A stretch of DNA of 37,190 nt from Desulfofundulus australicus DSM 11792 (GCF_900129285.1 NZ_FQUW01000030.1:1-37190); one strand, 5' to 3'. Positions 1 through 8,097 are shown, numbered from the stretch's first letter. Made by a program: numbers and translations. The notes: generated by a model from the sequence alone, not told the origin.

Positions 1-294
1 CCCCTCCCTTGTCCTTCTACCTGATGCCCGGGGCATTGTATTCCCGTCTCATTTTCCCCGTGGTCGTGAAACATTTCCCCCGGATCCATTCGTTTTGTAT
101 ATCCGGTAGAGGTTGTCGGCGTGCCGGTTCGTTCCATGCTGATAATACCAGGGCAGCCAGACACATATGTGTCCGCCCGCGCAGATGGTAAAGTTGAAGG
201 ATTAGTAGAATCTTCCAATTCCGGTGGACAGTAGATAACCTGGCTGTTTTAACGCCCGATTGGCGGGTGCAAATATACTAAATACGGACAAAAT
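1..294. other. No recognisable gene at left edge
   Basis: I see no convincing coding frame, RNA gene or repeat here. The short open frames lack a plausible ribosome binding site and resemble no family. The stretch lies beyond the 3' end of the minus-strand ATPase gene and may be intergenic or decayed sequence. Confidence 0.4.
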
Positions 295-316
295 AAAAAA
301 AGGCCTGCAAAGGGCC
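295..316 (-). terminator. Rho-independent terminator of the ATPase gene
   Basis: Read on the minus strand, a GGCC stem closes a 7-nt loop (CTTTGCA), pairs with GGCC and is followed directly by seven T. It lies about 70 bases past the stop codon of the ATPase gene. The stem is only 4 bp but the U-tract is strong. Confidence 0.6.
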
Positions 317-383
317 ATCTGATATGAGGCAACAGTACAATCATTACATTTTCCCCGGAAAAGGTCTTTATACCCTGTTCCTA

Positions 384-1496
384 CTACCCGTTCACCTCCT
401 CAGCCAGCTCCAGGATCCTGGCCAGCACCTTTTGCCTGCGGGCTTCAATATCCTGGAAGTTCATGTTCGGGATGTAGTAAGCTTCTACCTCGTCGTGTAC
501 CTTTTTCGCCCGGTAGATGAACTCCACCGCCTCCTCCATGCAGCGCCGGTACAGCTCCCGGGCGGTATCCCTTTCAGCCTGTAGTGCCTCGCTGGCTACG
601 GGCCGGACGCAGGTCATGGTGTCCACAACCACGTCGCCGTCTTGGGGTTTATAATAGTGGGGCTCCACGGAGTTGACCACCGCCAGGTTCAGCCCGGGGA
701 TCACCAGGTGCTCGATCCGGGAGGGGTCCAGGGCGCAGTGATAAGCCTCCACGTCGAACCCGCGCATGAGAGCAGCGTCCATGATCCGCCGGACCAGGGT
801 GGTCTTGCCCGTACCATCATCACCATTGATAATATAACGTTTCTTTAAGTGACCAACGATAGTGTCCAGGTAGCTCACCGTTCCGTCGGGGGTAATGGCT
901 GTGGCAAAAAGGTGGCGGGCTCTGGGGTTATCTGTCTGGCGCTCCCGCCCGGCAAAAATTTCATGGGTCAGATCGAGGGACAGCTTATCAAAGGCCCCCA
1001 CATTGAAGGCGCCCGTTTCCCGGTAATAGCTGCGCACCTCTTCCAGGAAGAGGTGGGCGGCGGCCAGGTAGCTGTAGGCCCGTTTAAAGAGCCGTCCTAT
1101 TTCCTGGTTTAAGGCCAGGATTTCCTTTTTATGTGCCCGCAGGCCTTCCTCGTTCCAGTGATCCCCCAGGTGCACAATTTCATCCACCGCTCCCGGGTTT
1201 TTGGGGTCAACCACGTGGGGGGCGGTGCCGTCCAGCAGGGCCACCCTGATGGCCGGGATAACCACCCCGTCCAGCGAGCCGTTGTCCGAAGAACAGCAGT
1301 GGAATTCCACGTCGTACCCCCGTTCCAGCATTTCTTCGCCGATTTTGCGCATAAAAGTGGATTTGCCGACGCCGGGTCCCCCTTTGATAACAAAGATGCG
1401 GGTGGCGTCGGGCTCGATGATATAATCGTAAAAGGAGTGAAATCCCCTCCAGGTGTTTCCCCCGGGGAAGACTTTTTTCAGCCTGCCTTTACTCAA
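384..1496 (-). CDS. Two-P-loop ATPase of the PRK06851 type, function unknown
   Basis: The protein carries two Walker A motifs about 200 residues apart, GGPGVGKST near the N-terminus and NGDDGTGKTT in the middle, so it is a tandem-duplicated P-loop NTPase. It resembles the PRK06851 family of clostridial ATPases, which I know only as uncharacterised. I place the start at a TTG (LSKGRLKK) because an AGGGGGG Shine-Dalgarno lies 8 bases upstream of it; an in-frame ATG at 1559 would add 21 residues with no ribosome site. It is transcribed away from the nitrogen island and ends in its own terminator. No membrane segment or signal peptide is visible. The substrate is unknown. Confidence 0.8.
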   Translation of the reverse strand: MSKGRLKKVFPGGNTWRGFHSFYDYIIEPDATRIFVIKGGPGVGKSTFMRKIGEEMLERGYDVEFHCCSSDNGSLDGVVIPAIRVALLDGTAPHVVDPKNPGAVDEIVHLGDHWNEEGLRAHKKEILALNQEIGRLFKRAYSYLAAAHLFLEEVRSYYRETGAFNVGAFDKLSLDLTHEIFAGRERQTDNPRARHLFATAITPDGTVSYLDTIVGHLKKRYIINGDDGTGKTTLVRRIMDAALMRGFDVEAYHCALDPSRIEHLVIPGLNLAVVNSVEPHYYKPQDGDVVVDTMTCVRPVASEALQAERDTARELYRRCMEEAVEFIYRAKKVHDEVEAYYIPNMNFQDIEARRQKVLARILELAEEVNG

Positions 1497-1656
1497 TATG
1501 ACTACCCCCCTACAGTGCTTTTGGGGAAATATATGCTCGCCGGCGACCAAAAATGACAATGTTCTGCTCCCCGTGCCGCAGGCTGTTCCGGGCCGTATAA
1601 ATTTGAGCAGGAGTCCGTGGCCATTTACGAGTCGCTGGTTTCCTGCTTTTTAGCCG

Positions 1657-1665
1657 TGTTATAAT
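1657..1665 (+). promoter_or_regulatory. Extended -10 promoter before ANTAR regulator 1
   Basis: TGTTATAAT is a perfect TATAAT hexamer with an extended TG. The -35 region is weak. Transcription would begin near 1672, which makes the GTG at 1674 an unlikely start and favours the TTG at 1701. Confidence 0.5.
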
Positions 1666-1700
1666 CTTATTCAGTGACGAAAAACTGGGGTGTGGTCCGT

Positions 1701-2276
1701 TTGTACAGGATCCGGGTTGTTGTTGGCGAAAGCGACAGGGATTTTCGTGCCCGGCTTAAGGAAACCCTGCGCCATGCGGGATACATGGTGATCGGGGAAA
1801 CGCAGGACAGCCGGTCATTGCTGCAGCTGGTATTTCAAACCACCCCGGAACTGGTAATCCTGGAATATCGCCTCCCCGGCAGTGAGGGCATGGATGTGGC
1901 CGGCATTATCGAGGAGCATCACGTGGCACCGGTGCTGCTGACGGCCGACCTGCACCAGTATAATGTGGCCGAGCTGGTTCGCTTGCCCGGTATTTACGGC
2001 GTGCTCTCCAGGCCGCTGCAGGAAGAAATGGTGGTTCCGGCCGTTGAAACGGCCCTGGCTTCCTTTGAAAGAATTATAAGGCTGGAAAAAGAGGTGACCA
2101 GCCTGCGTAAAACCCTGGAAGAGCGCAAGCTGACGGAAAGGGCCAAGGGCCTGCTCATGGAAAGAAAAGGAATGACGGAACGGCAGGCCTATAAATACCT
2201 GCAGAAATTGAGTATGGACCGCTGCATTCCCATCTCCCGCCTGGCCCGGGAGATTATCAGGACCCTGGAGAAATAG
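1701..2276 (+). CDS. REC-ANTAR antiterminator protein 1
   Basis: The N-terminal two thirds fold as a receiver domain, followed by a coiled linker (about residues 125-145) and a C-terminal ANTAR RNA-binding domain recognised by AKGLLMERKGMTERQAYKYLQ. ANTAR proteins bind paired hairpins in nascent mRNA and prevent terminator formation. The receiver is unusual: where the phosphoacceptor Asp is expected the sequence reads ILEYRLPG, a Glu, and the Lys of the KP motif is Arg (LSRPL). I choose the TTG at 1701 since the GGGGTG upstream can act as ribosome site; an in-frame GTG at 1674 would give 200 residues. It sits immediately upstream of the first ANTAR-type leader and the degenerate glutamine synthetase, so a role in nitrogen control is inferred. 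Confidence 0.85.
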   Translation: MYRIRVVVGESDRDFRARLKETLRHAGYMVIGETQDSRSLLQLVFQTTPELVILEYRLPGSEGMDVAGIIEEHHVAPVLLTADLHQYNVAELVRLPGIYGVLSRPLQEEMVVPAVETALASFERIIRLEKEVTSLRKTLEERKLTERAKGLLMERKGMTERQAYKYLQKLSMDRCIPISRLAREIIRTLEK

Positions 2277-2333
2277 ATTAAGATGCCTTTTGAAGCCAGC
2301 TAATTGTATACAGTATTTTAATTAAGTCAACTA

Positions 2334-2361
2334 TTGATCTCCTGCGGCATCCTGTTATAAT
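2334..2361 (+). promoter_or_regulatory. Sigma-A-like promoter of leader 1
   Basis: TTGATC, 16 bp, then TATAAT preceded by TG (extended -10). The start of transcription would fall near 2368, shortly before the leader hairpin. Confidence 0.6.
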
Positions 2362-2382
2362 AACACTTGTATAGGGTGTTTT

Positions 2383-2447
2383 CAGGGCAACGGCGTCCTG
2401 GTTCAGGCCTGTGAAATCGGGCGGGCCTGAATGCAGGGCGTTTTTTT
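2383..2447 (+). promoter_or_regulatory. ANTAR-type antiterminator/terminator leader 1
   Basis: Hairpin 2383-2400 has a 6-bp stem CAGGGC/GTCCTG and the hexaloop AACGGC, with A at loop position 1 and G at 4, the ANTAR-target signature. Its 3' strand (2394-2400, CGTCCTG) is also perfectly complementary to 2434-2440 (CAGGGCG), which is followed by seven T, so hairpin and terminator are mutually exclusive. Within the terminator, 2402-2409 pairs with 2424-2431. The expected upstream partner hairpin is not clear here, unlike in the other leaders. The sequence controls the degenerate glutamine synthetase gene. Confidence 0.7.
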
Positions 2448-2480
2448 ATTTAGTCGAAAACCGGGGAAGGAGGAAACGCC

Positions 2481-3800
2481 ATGCCCACCACCACTCCAGA
2501 AGATGTGCTCCAAAAAGCCCGGGAATACAATGTCAAGTTTATCCGGCTGCAGTTCACCGATATTTTCGGTGTCCTGAAAAATATAGCCATTACCGTGGAA
2601 GAGTTACCCCGGGCGCTGGAAGGACGGGTAATGTTTGACAGCTCGGTGATCGAGGGCTTTGTCCGGAACCGCGAGTCGGACATTTACCTGCTCCCCGACC
2701 CCCGGACCTTTGTGATCTTCCCCTGGCGGCCCCGGGAAGGGGCGGTGGCCCGGTTGATCTGTGATGTGCTTACACCCCGGGGAGAGCCATACTGCGCCTG
2801 TTCCCGGGCAGCTTTGAAGCGGGTGCTGGCCAGGGCGAGGAAAATGAACCTGGAGCTCAGGGTGGGTGCGCAGATTGAGTTTTTCCTTTTCCATACTGAC
2901 GCCCAGGGCAAGCCCACCGTTATCACCCATGACCAGGCCGGGTTCTGTGATCTCACACCGGTGGACCTGGGCGAGAATGCCCGCCGGGATATGGTGCTTA
3001 CCCTTCAGGAGATGGGCCTGGATGTTTCTTCCTCCCATCATGAATTTGCCCCGGGGCAGCATGAAATTTTTCTGAAAGAAAGTGACGCTTTAACCGTGGC
3101 CGACAGCATTGCCACCTTCAAGTTTGTGGTGCGTACCATTGCCCAGCGCCACGGCCTGCATGCATCTTTCATGCCCCGGCCCCTGGCCTCCTGTAACGGC
3201 TCGGGGATGCATTTACACCAGTCCCTCTGGCGGGATGGCGAGAATGCCTTCTATGACCCTGCGGGGCAGTACCGGCTCAGCGAGCTGGCCTGCCGGTATA
3301 TAGCCGGGTTGATTGCCCACGCGGGAGCGCTGACGGCCATTACCAATCCCCTGGTTAACAGTTACAAGCGTCTTGTACCCACCGATCTGGCTCCCGTGCT
3401 GGCTGCCTGGTCTGAAGAAAACCGCAGTACTATGATCCGGGTACCCGCCCAGCGCGGGGAAGGCACCCAGGTGGTTTTGCGCAGCCCCGATCCCACCGCC
3501 AATCCTTACCTGGCTCTGGCCGCTTCCCTGGCTGCCGGGCTGGATGGCATTGAAAAGGGGCTAACACCCGGGGCGCCCCTGTCGGAAAATAACCTGCCGG
3601 TTAAAGAACTGGTCCGCCGCATCGGTCTGCCCCGTCACCTGGCGGAGGCCCTGCAGGCCCTGGCGGGCGATGCGGTGATCCAGGAGGCCCTGGGAAAAGA
3701 AATAACTGCCCGCTTCCTGGAGGCCAAGGAGGACGAGTGGGAGCGCTATCACGCCCAGGTGCACCAGTGGGAGCTGGATGAGTATTTGACCAACTTCTAG
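2481..3800 (+). CDS. Glutamine synthetase-like protein, degenerate active site
   Basis: The 439-residue protein aligns over its whole length with type I glutamine synthetase (glutamate + NH3 + ATP to glutamine). The ATG follows GGAAGGAGG. Several catalytic positions are changed compared with the two paralogues downstream: GPE-x-EFF is GAQIEFF (Gln131), the flap GYEAP is TDLAP (Leu303) and the metal-ligand motif RIELR is QVVLR (Val332), while DGSS is DSSV. Asp53, the n1-type ligands Glu133, Glu188 and Glu195, and His244 remain. The segment before the last 60 residues is shortened and lacks the usual NIYEM motif. The n2 metal site and flap therefore look dismantled. It may be an inactive regulator, or an enzyme acting on another amine. 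Leader 1 precedes it and the FMN protein follows. Confidence 0.85.
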   Translation: MPTTTPEDVLQKAREYNVKFIRLQFTDIFGVLKNIAITVEELPRALEGRVMFDSSVIEGFVRNRESDIYLLPDPRTFVIFPWRPREGAVARLICDVLTPRGEPYCACSRAALKRVLARARKMNLELRVGAQIEFFLFHTDAQGKPTVITHDQAGFCDLTPVDLGENARRDMVLTLQEMGLDVSSSHHEFAPGQHEIFLKESDALTVADSIATFKFVVRTIAQRHGLHASFMPRPLASCNGSGMHLHQSLWRDGENAFYDPAGQYRLSELACRYIAGLIAHAGALTAITNPLVNSYKRLVPTDLAPVLAAWSEENRSTMIRVPAQRGEGTQVVLRSPDPTANPYLALAASLAAGLDGIEKGLTPGAPLSENNLPVKELVRRIGLPRHLAEALQALAGDAVIQEALGKEITARFLEAKEDEWERYHAQVHQWELDEYLTNF

Positions 3801-4017
3801 GGGCTTTTCCCGGCCGCCGGGGCGCTTTCGCAACGAAGGGAAGGGGGTGGTTTTTGGGGTAACAGGTTAACTTATTAAAAGATTAAAAAGATGTTTGTTA
3901 AGAAAAAAACGGCCCAAAACAAAGTTTGAGCCGGAGACACAAAAAGAACTTGCCAGGAGAATTTTTTAAAGATAACCGTTAATTTAATTTTACCGTGTTT
4001 TTCAGGAGGATGGAACA

Positions 4018-5598
4018 ATGAGTTTTAGTAAAGGTGTTAACGCCACTGCAGCCACCATGACCAGGCTGCGCACAGGGGAAAGTTACTGCCCTTTCAGCGG
4101 AATGTGTGTAACCTGCCTGGACGGTTGTCCCGGCCTTTGTGAAATTGGTAAATCTTCCGTACGGGGCAAGGAAGTGCTTTATCCCCAGCCTTTTGGGAAA
4201 ACCACCTCTGCTTCCCAGAAGGATTACCCGGTGGACTATTCCCACTTCAATATCCTGGGTACCGCTGTGGGCGCACAGGGCATTGAGGCCGATCCCGATA
4301 AGGCCATTTTCCCGGCGGTAAGCCTGGAGACCGCCGTGGGAGCCAGGGCCGACCTGAAGCTAAACCTGCCCATTGTAATTGCTGCCATGGGTTCCACCAA
4401 CGTGGCGGCCAATAACTGGGACCACCTGGCTGCCGGGGCAGCCATCTCCGGGGTAGGTATTGTAATCGGGGAAAACGTGTGCGCCATGGACCCCAATGCC
4501 GAGATTAAGGACGGGCGCGTGGTTCATTCACCCAACCTGGCCCGGCGGGTGAAGGACTTCCAGGAATGGTACAGCGGCAGGGGATTTATTGCCGTGCAGG
4601 CCAATGTGGAAGACACCAAGCTGGGTGTTCAGGAATACGCCATAGAAAAGCTGGGCGTGGAAGCCGTGGAGATCAAGTGGGGCCAGGGGGCCAAGGACAT
4701 CGGCGGTGAAGTCAAGCTGGACAGCCTGGAGCGGGCCCTGCAGCTGAAGGGCCGCGGCTACATTGTGCTGCCCGATCCCACGGATCCCAAAGTCCAGGCG
4801 GCCTACCGGGCCGGGGCTTTCAGTGAGTTCGAGCGCCACTCCCGCATCGGGATGGTGGATTATGAGTCCTTTATGGCGCGGGTGGAAGAACTGCGCAGGG
4901 CAGGAGCAAAGTACGTCTTCTTGAAAACCGGCGCCTACCGTCCGGCCGACCTGGCCCGGGCAGTCAAATACGCTTCGGACGCCAGGCTCGACCTGCTTAC
5001 CGTTGACGGTGCCGGCGGCGGTACCGGTATGAGCCCGTGGCGGATGATGAATGAGTGGGGTGTACCCACCCTCTATCTGCAGGCACTGCTGGTCAAGTAC
5101 CTGGATAAACTGGCGGCCAGGGGCGCCTATGTCCCGCCGGTGGCCATTGCCGGCGGTTTTACCCTGGAGGATCACATATTCAAGGGACTGGCCATTGGTG
5201 CTCCCTACGTGAAGGCCATCGGCATGGCCCGCTCGGCCCTGACAGCGGCCATGGTGGGCAAGACCGTGGGCGAAGCCGTAAAATCCGGCAAGGTGCCCAA
5301 TGAGTACAAGAAATACGGTGAGTCCCTTGAGCAGGTTTTCATTGCCGCCAGCGAGCTGAAGGAAAAACTGGGCGCCGAAGCCTTTGAAAGACTGCCCGTG
5401 GGAGCCATCGGTGTCTACACCTACTTTGAGCGGCTGGCCCAGGGCCTGCGGCAGTTCATGTGCGGCGCCCGCAAGTTTGCCCTGTCCTACATCACCCGGG
5501 ACGATGTGACCGCCCTGACCAGGGAAGCAGCTGAAATTACCGGCATCAGGTACGTCATGGATGTGGATGCCGAAGAGGTGGAAGAAATTTTAGGTTAA
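4018..5598 (+). CDS. FMN-binding glutamate synthase-like protein, stand-alone
   Basis: This 526-residue protein has the TIM-barrel FMN domain of glutamate synthase: the GQGAKDIGGE loop, the DGAGGGTG phosphate-binding motif and the AIAGGF strand. It has no glutaminase domain and no GXGXG domain. The Cys-rich loop that binds the 3Fe-4S cluster in true glutamate synthase is absent (the matching region reads SALTAAMVG), but the N-terminus carries a Cys cluster, CPFSGMCVTCLDGCPGLC, that could bind a cluster. The ATG follows CAGGAGG. It lies between the degenerate glutamine synthetase and ANTAR regulator 2. Relatives are known as the FMN-binding glutamate synthase family; the real reaction is unknown. 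Confidence 0.8.
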   Translation: MSFSKGVNATAATMTRLRTGESYCPFSGMCVTCLDGCPGLCEIGKSSVRGKEVLYPQPFGKTTSASQKDYPVDYSHFNILGTAVGAQGIEADPDKAIFPAVSLETAVGARADLKLNLPIVIAAMGSTNVAANNWDHLAAGAAISGVGIVIGENVCAMDPNAEIKDGRVVHSPNLARRVKDFQEWYSGRGFIAVQANVEDTKLGVQEYAIEKLGVEAVEIKWGQGAKDIGGEVKLDSLERALQLKGRGYIVLPDPTDPKVQAAYRAGAFSEFERHSRIGMVDYESFMARVEELRRAGAKYVFLKTGAYRPADLARAVKYASDARLDLLTVDGAGGGTGMSPWRMMNEWGVPTLYLQALLVKYLDKLAARGAYVPPVAIAGGFTLEDHIFKGLAIGAPYVKAIGMARSALTAAMVGKTVGEAVKSGKVPNEYKKYGESLEQVFIAASELKEKLGAEAFERLPVGAIGVYTYFERLAQGLRQFMCGARKFALSYITRDDVTALTREAAEITGIRYVMDVDAEEVEEILG

Positions 5599-5611
5599 CA
5601 CAAAAAAACTG

Positions 5612-5640
5612 TTGCCAAGGGCCGGGGTACGGATTATAAT
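5612..5640 (+). promoter_or_regulatory. Sigma-A promoter of leader 2 / ANTAR regulator 2
   Basis: TTGCCA, a 17-bp spacer, then a perfect TATAAT. Transcription would begin near 5647, twenty bases before the first leader hairpin. Confidence 0.75.
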
Positions 5641-5666
5641 AAAAACATGCCAAAGGTTTATTTGTA

Positions 5667-5743
5667 GGGTACAATGATGTGCCCGGCTATGAACAGGCAA
5701 TGACGCCCTCGACAGGCCATACGGCCTTGAAGAGGGCATTTTT
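5667..5743 (+). promoter_or_regulatory. ANTAR-type leader 2, before ANTAR regulator 2
   Basis: First hairpin 5667-5684: GGGTAC/GTGCCC with hexaloop AATGAT (A1, G4). Second hairpin 5696-5707: a short GGC/GCC stem with hexaloop AATGAC (A1, G4). The 3' side of the second hairpin (GCCCTC, 5705-5710) pairs with GAGGGC at 5732-5737 to form a terminator ending in ATTTTT, with an inner AGGCC/GGCCT helix. The placement before the ANTAR gene itself suggests autoregulation. Confidence 0.75.
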
Positions 5744-5828
5744 CTTCCCGGGAAGGTGGTATTTTTTCCAGTAGTCCGGCAACGCCCGGCGGATTGGTTA
5801 CCAGGAACAATTTGGGAGGAAAATCTCC

Positions 5829-6410
5829 ATGGCGGAACAGAGAATAGTGCTGGTAGATAGCGATGCCACCTGGAGAAAGTCCATTAAAGCCGTGCTCACC
5901 AAGCTGGGATACTGGGTCGTGGGTGAGGCAGCGGATGGCCTTTCGGGCCTCAAGCTGGTGCGCAGCCGGCAGCCGGATCTGCTGATCATCGAGGCCGGGG
6001 TGCCGGGCATGGACGGGCTGGAAGTGGCACGCATTCTCCATGAGGATAAGTTGGCCCCAGTGGTCGTGCTGGTTAGCTCCATGAGTCCCGGCCTTTTAGA
6101 GAAAGCCAAAGAGGCGCGGGTATCGGCCCTCCTGACCAAGCCGGTGGATGAAAGTACCCTGTTGTCCGCCGTGGAACTGGCCCTGGCCAACTACCAGGAA
6201 ATTATCAAGCTGGAAAGCCAGGTCCAGGAGTTGAAGGAAGCCCTGGAAACCCGTAAATTGGTAGAAAAAGCCAAGGGAATCCTGATGGAGACACTGGGAC
6301 TCACGGAAGCCGAGGCATTCCGGCGCATGCAAAAAAGCAGCATGGACAAACGCATTTCCATGCGTCAGGTTGCCGAAGCCATCATCCTGGCCCACAACTT
6401 GAAAAGTTAA
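5829..6410 (+). CDS. REC-ANTAR antiterminator protein 2
   Basis: The 193-residue protein is a receiver domain (residues 1-120), a helical linker (about 122-140) and an ANTAR domain (KAKGILMETLGLTEAEAF to the end). The acidic pocket (VDSD) and the Lys of the TKP motif are kept, but the phosphoacceptor position reads IIEAGVPGMDG, with Glu55 in place of Asp, the same change as in ANTAR protein 1. The ATG at 5829 follows TTTGGGAGG. It is transcribed through its own ANTAR-type leader and is followed immediately by leader 3. It is likely to bind the leaders in this island; how it senses nitrogen status is not visible. Confidence 0.9.
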   Translation: MAEQRIVLVDSDATWRKSIKAVLTKLGYWVVGEAADGLSGLKLVRSRQPDLLIIEAGVPGMDGLEVARILHEDKLAPVVVLVSSMSPGLLEKAKEARVSALLTKPVDESTLLSAVELALANYQEIIKLESQVQELKEALETRKLVEKAKGILMETLGLTEAEAFRRMQKSSMDKRISMRQVAEAIILAHNLKS

Positions 6411-6492
6411 GGTATAATGACGTACCGAAAAATGGGCAAAGGCGCCCTGTGGGGAATTAAGTCAGTATGAACTATTCCCTTGGGGCGCCTTT
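6411..6492 (+). promoter_or_regulatory. ANTAR-type leader 3, before glnA 2
   Basis: It starts on the base after the ANTAR stop codon. First hairpin 6411-6426: GGTAT/GTACC with hexaloop AATGAC. Second hairpin 6434-6447: GGGC/GCCC with hexaloop AAAGGC. Both loops have A1 and G4. GGCGCCC at 6441-6447 also pairs with GGGGCGCC at 6482-6489, with an inner GGGAAT/ATTCCC helix, giving a terminator followed by TTTCCATTTT. The U-tract is weaker than in the other leaders. No separate promoter is clear, so read-through from the regulator gene is likely. Confidence 0.75.
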
Positions 6493-6526
6493 CCATTTTG
6501 AAAAATTTCAAGAAGGTGGTTGTTTT

Positions 6527-7858
6527 ATGGACGAAGCAATTAAAAAAGAAGTACTGGCCAAAGCGAGGGAAATGGGTGTAAAGTTCATCCGCCTGCAGTT
6601 CACCGACATTCTCGGTGTGCTCAAGAACATGGCCATCACCGTGGAACAGCTGGAAAAGGCCCTGGACGGGGAGCTGATGTTTGACGGCTCTTCCATTCAC
6701 GGGTTCACCCGTATTGAAGAGTCCGATATGTACCTTCGTCCCGATCCCAGAACCTTTGCCGTATTCCCCTGGCGTCCCCGGGACGGTGCCGTGGCCCGCC
6801 TCATGTGCGATGTCTATAATCCCGACGGTACTCCTTATGCCGGCTGCCCCCGCAACACCCTCAAGCGGGTGCTGGCCCAGGCAGCGGAAATGGGCTTTAC
6901 CATGAATGTGGGACCGGAGCTGGAATTTTTCCTTTTCCAGGTGGATTCCGAGGGACGTCCCACCCTGCGCACCCACGATAAGGCCGGTTACTTCGACCTC
7001 AGCCCCGTGGATCTGGGGGAAAACGCCCGCCGGGCTATGGTGCTTACCCTGGAAGAAATGGGTTTTGAAATTGAGGCCTCCCACCACGAGGTGGCTCCCG
7101 GCCAGCATGAAATTGATTTTAAATATTCTGATGCCCTGGATTGTGCCGATAAAATTGTGACCTTCAAATTTGTGGTGCGGACCATTGCCCAGCGGCACGG
7201 TTTGCATGCCACGTTCATGCCCAAGCCCGTCTATGGTATTAACGGCAGCGGCATGCACACCAACCAGTCCCTCTTCCGGGGGAACGAAAATGCTTTCTAT
7301 GACCCTTCCGCCCCCGACGGGTTGAGCGATATCGCCCGCTATTACATCGGCGGTCTAATGAAGCACGCCCGGGCCCTGGCCGCGATAACCAACCCCACGG
7401 TAAACTCCTATAAACGCCTGGTGCCCGGTTATGAGGCCCCGGTTTATATTGCCTGGTCGGGGCGCAACCGCAGCCCGCTCATCCGCATACCGGCCAAGCG
7501 GGGCATGTCCACCCGCATTGAGCTGCGCAACCCCGACCCGTCCTGCAACCCCTACCTGGCCCTGGCGGCCTGCCTGGCGGCCGGTCTGGATGGGATTAAA
7601 AACCGCATTGAGCCGCCGCCTCCCTGTGACCGTAACATTTACGAGATGACCGCTGCCGAGCGGCGGGAACTGGGCATCGAGAGCCTGCCCGCCAGCCTGG
7701 AGGAAGCCCTGCAGGAACTGGCCGGGGATGAGGTAATCAGGGGGGCTCTGGGCGAAGATATATACAACAAATTTGTCGCGGCCAAACAAAAGGAATGGGA
7801 AAACTACCGCGTCCAGGTTCACCCCTGGGAAATTGAAGAGTACCTAACCAGGTTTTAA
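6527..7858 (+). CDS. glnA: Glutamine synthetase, type I
   Basis: This 443-residue enzyme joins ammonia to glutamate using ATP. All hallmark residues are present: [28 protein letters not shown], the flap [15 protein letters not shown] and RIELRNPDP. The Arg of GFTRIEESD, which takes part in glutamine feedback in Bacillus, is kept. One local oddity is His in SSIHGF where Glu is usual. I choose the ATG at 6527 because AGAAGGTGG stands 7-9 bases before it; the in-frame ATG at 6467 lies in the loop of the leader 3 terminator. No adenylylation loop is expected for this length class. It is controlled by leader 3 and followed by a strong terminator. Confidence 0.95.
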   Translation: MDEAIKKEVLAKAREMGVKFIRLQFTDILGVLKNMAITVEQLEKALDGELMFDGSSIHGFTRIEESDMYLRPDPRTFAVFPWRPRDGAVARLMCDVYNPDGTPYAGCPRNTLKRVLAQAAEMGFTMNVGPELEFFLFQVDSEGRPTLRTHDKAGYFDLSPVDLGENARRAMVLTLEEMGFEIEASHHEVAPGQHEIDFKYSDALDCADKIVTFKFVVRTIAQRHGLHATFMPKPVYGINGSGMHTNQSLFRGNENAFYDPSAPDGLSDIARYYIGGLMKHARALAAITNPTVNSYKRLVPGYEAPVYIAWSGRNRSPLIRIPAKRGMSTRIELRNPDPSCNPYLALAACLAAGLDGIKNRIEPPPPCDRNIYEMTAAERRELGIESLPASLEEALQELAGDEVIRGALGEDIYNKFVAAKQKEWENYRVQVHPWEIEEYLTRF

Positions 7859-7885
7859 AAAGTTTTGTTACCATCCTCCTAATAG

Positions 7886-7917
7886 CCCTGCCGGGGATAC
7901 CCGGTAGGGTATTTTTT
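7886..7917 (+). terminator. Terminator of glnA 2
   Basis: A 10-bp stem, CCCTGCCGGG with CCCGGTAGGG (one G-U), 4-nt loop GATA, then TATTTTTT. It lies 28 bases after the stop codon. Confidence 0.9.
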
Positions 7918-7952
7918 CCAGGGTAAAAAATTTGTCAAAAAGCCCTTTTCTT

Positions 7953-7980
7953 TTGAGGTATTTATGGTATATACTATAAA
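7953..7980 (+). promoter_or_regulatory. Probable promoter of leader 4
   Basis: TTGAGG, 16 bp, then TATAAA, in an AT-rich stretch between the preceding terminator and leader 4. Overlapping TATACT offers an alternative -10 without a good -35. Confidence 0.45.
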
Positions 7981-8013
7981 CTAGCTTTAAAATAACGGTG
8001 CAACAACATAATT

Positions 8014-8097
8014 CGGGTACGATGTTGTATCCGGAAGGGGCAATGGGGCCCACATGCAGCAGGTGAAACCTCTATCCTGCAGGTGTGGCCTTTTTTT
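8014..8097 (+). promoter_or_regulatory. ANTAR-type leader 4, before glnA 3
   Basis: First hairpin 8014-8033: CGGGTAC/GTATCCG with hexaloop GATGTT, which keeps G4 but has G instead of A at position 1. Second hairpin 8038-8051: GGGC/GCCC with hexaloop AATGGG (A1, G4). The second hairpin's 3' strand enters a terminator, GGCC(C)ACA pairing with TGTGGCC (8084-8090), with an inner GCAGG/CCTGC helix, followed by seven T. Confidence 0.75.

Noticed and set aside
3810-3823. Terminator after the degenerate glutamine synthetase
   Set aside because: CCCGG-CCG-CCGGG is a short stem without a U-tract; read-through to the FMN gene cannot be excluded, so I did not annotate it.
3843-4017. Sixth ANTAR-type leader before the stand-alone FMN gene
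   Set aside because: A CGGC/GCCG hairpin is present (about 3910-3935), but the loop lacks A1/G4 and no terminator follows.
4528-5175. 215-codon minus-strand frame under the FMN gene
   Set aside because: Antisense shadow of a well-supported enzyme, with no ribosome site or family features.
6467-6526. Upstream ATG for glnA 2
   Set aside because: It lies in the loop of the leader 3 terminator and has no Shine-Dalgarno; the ATG at 6527 has AGAAGGTGG.
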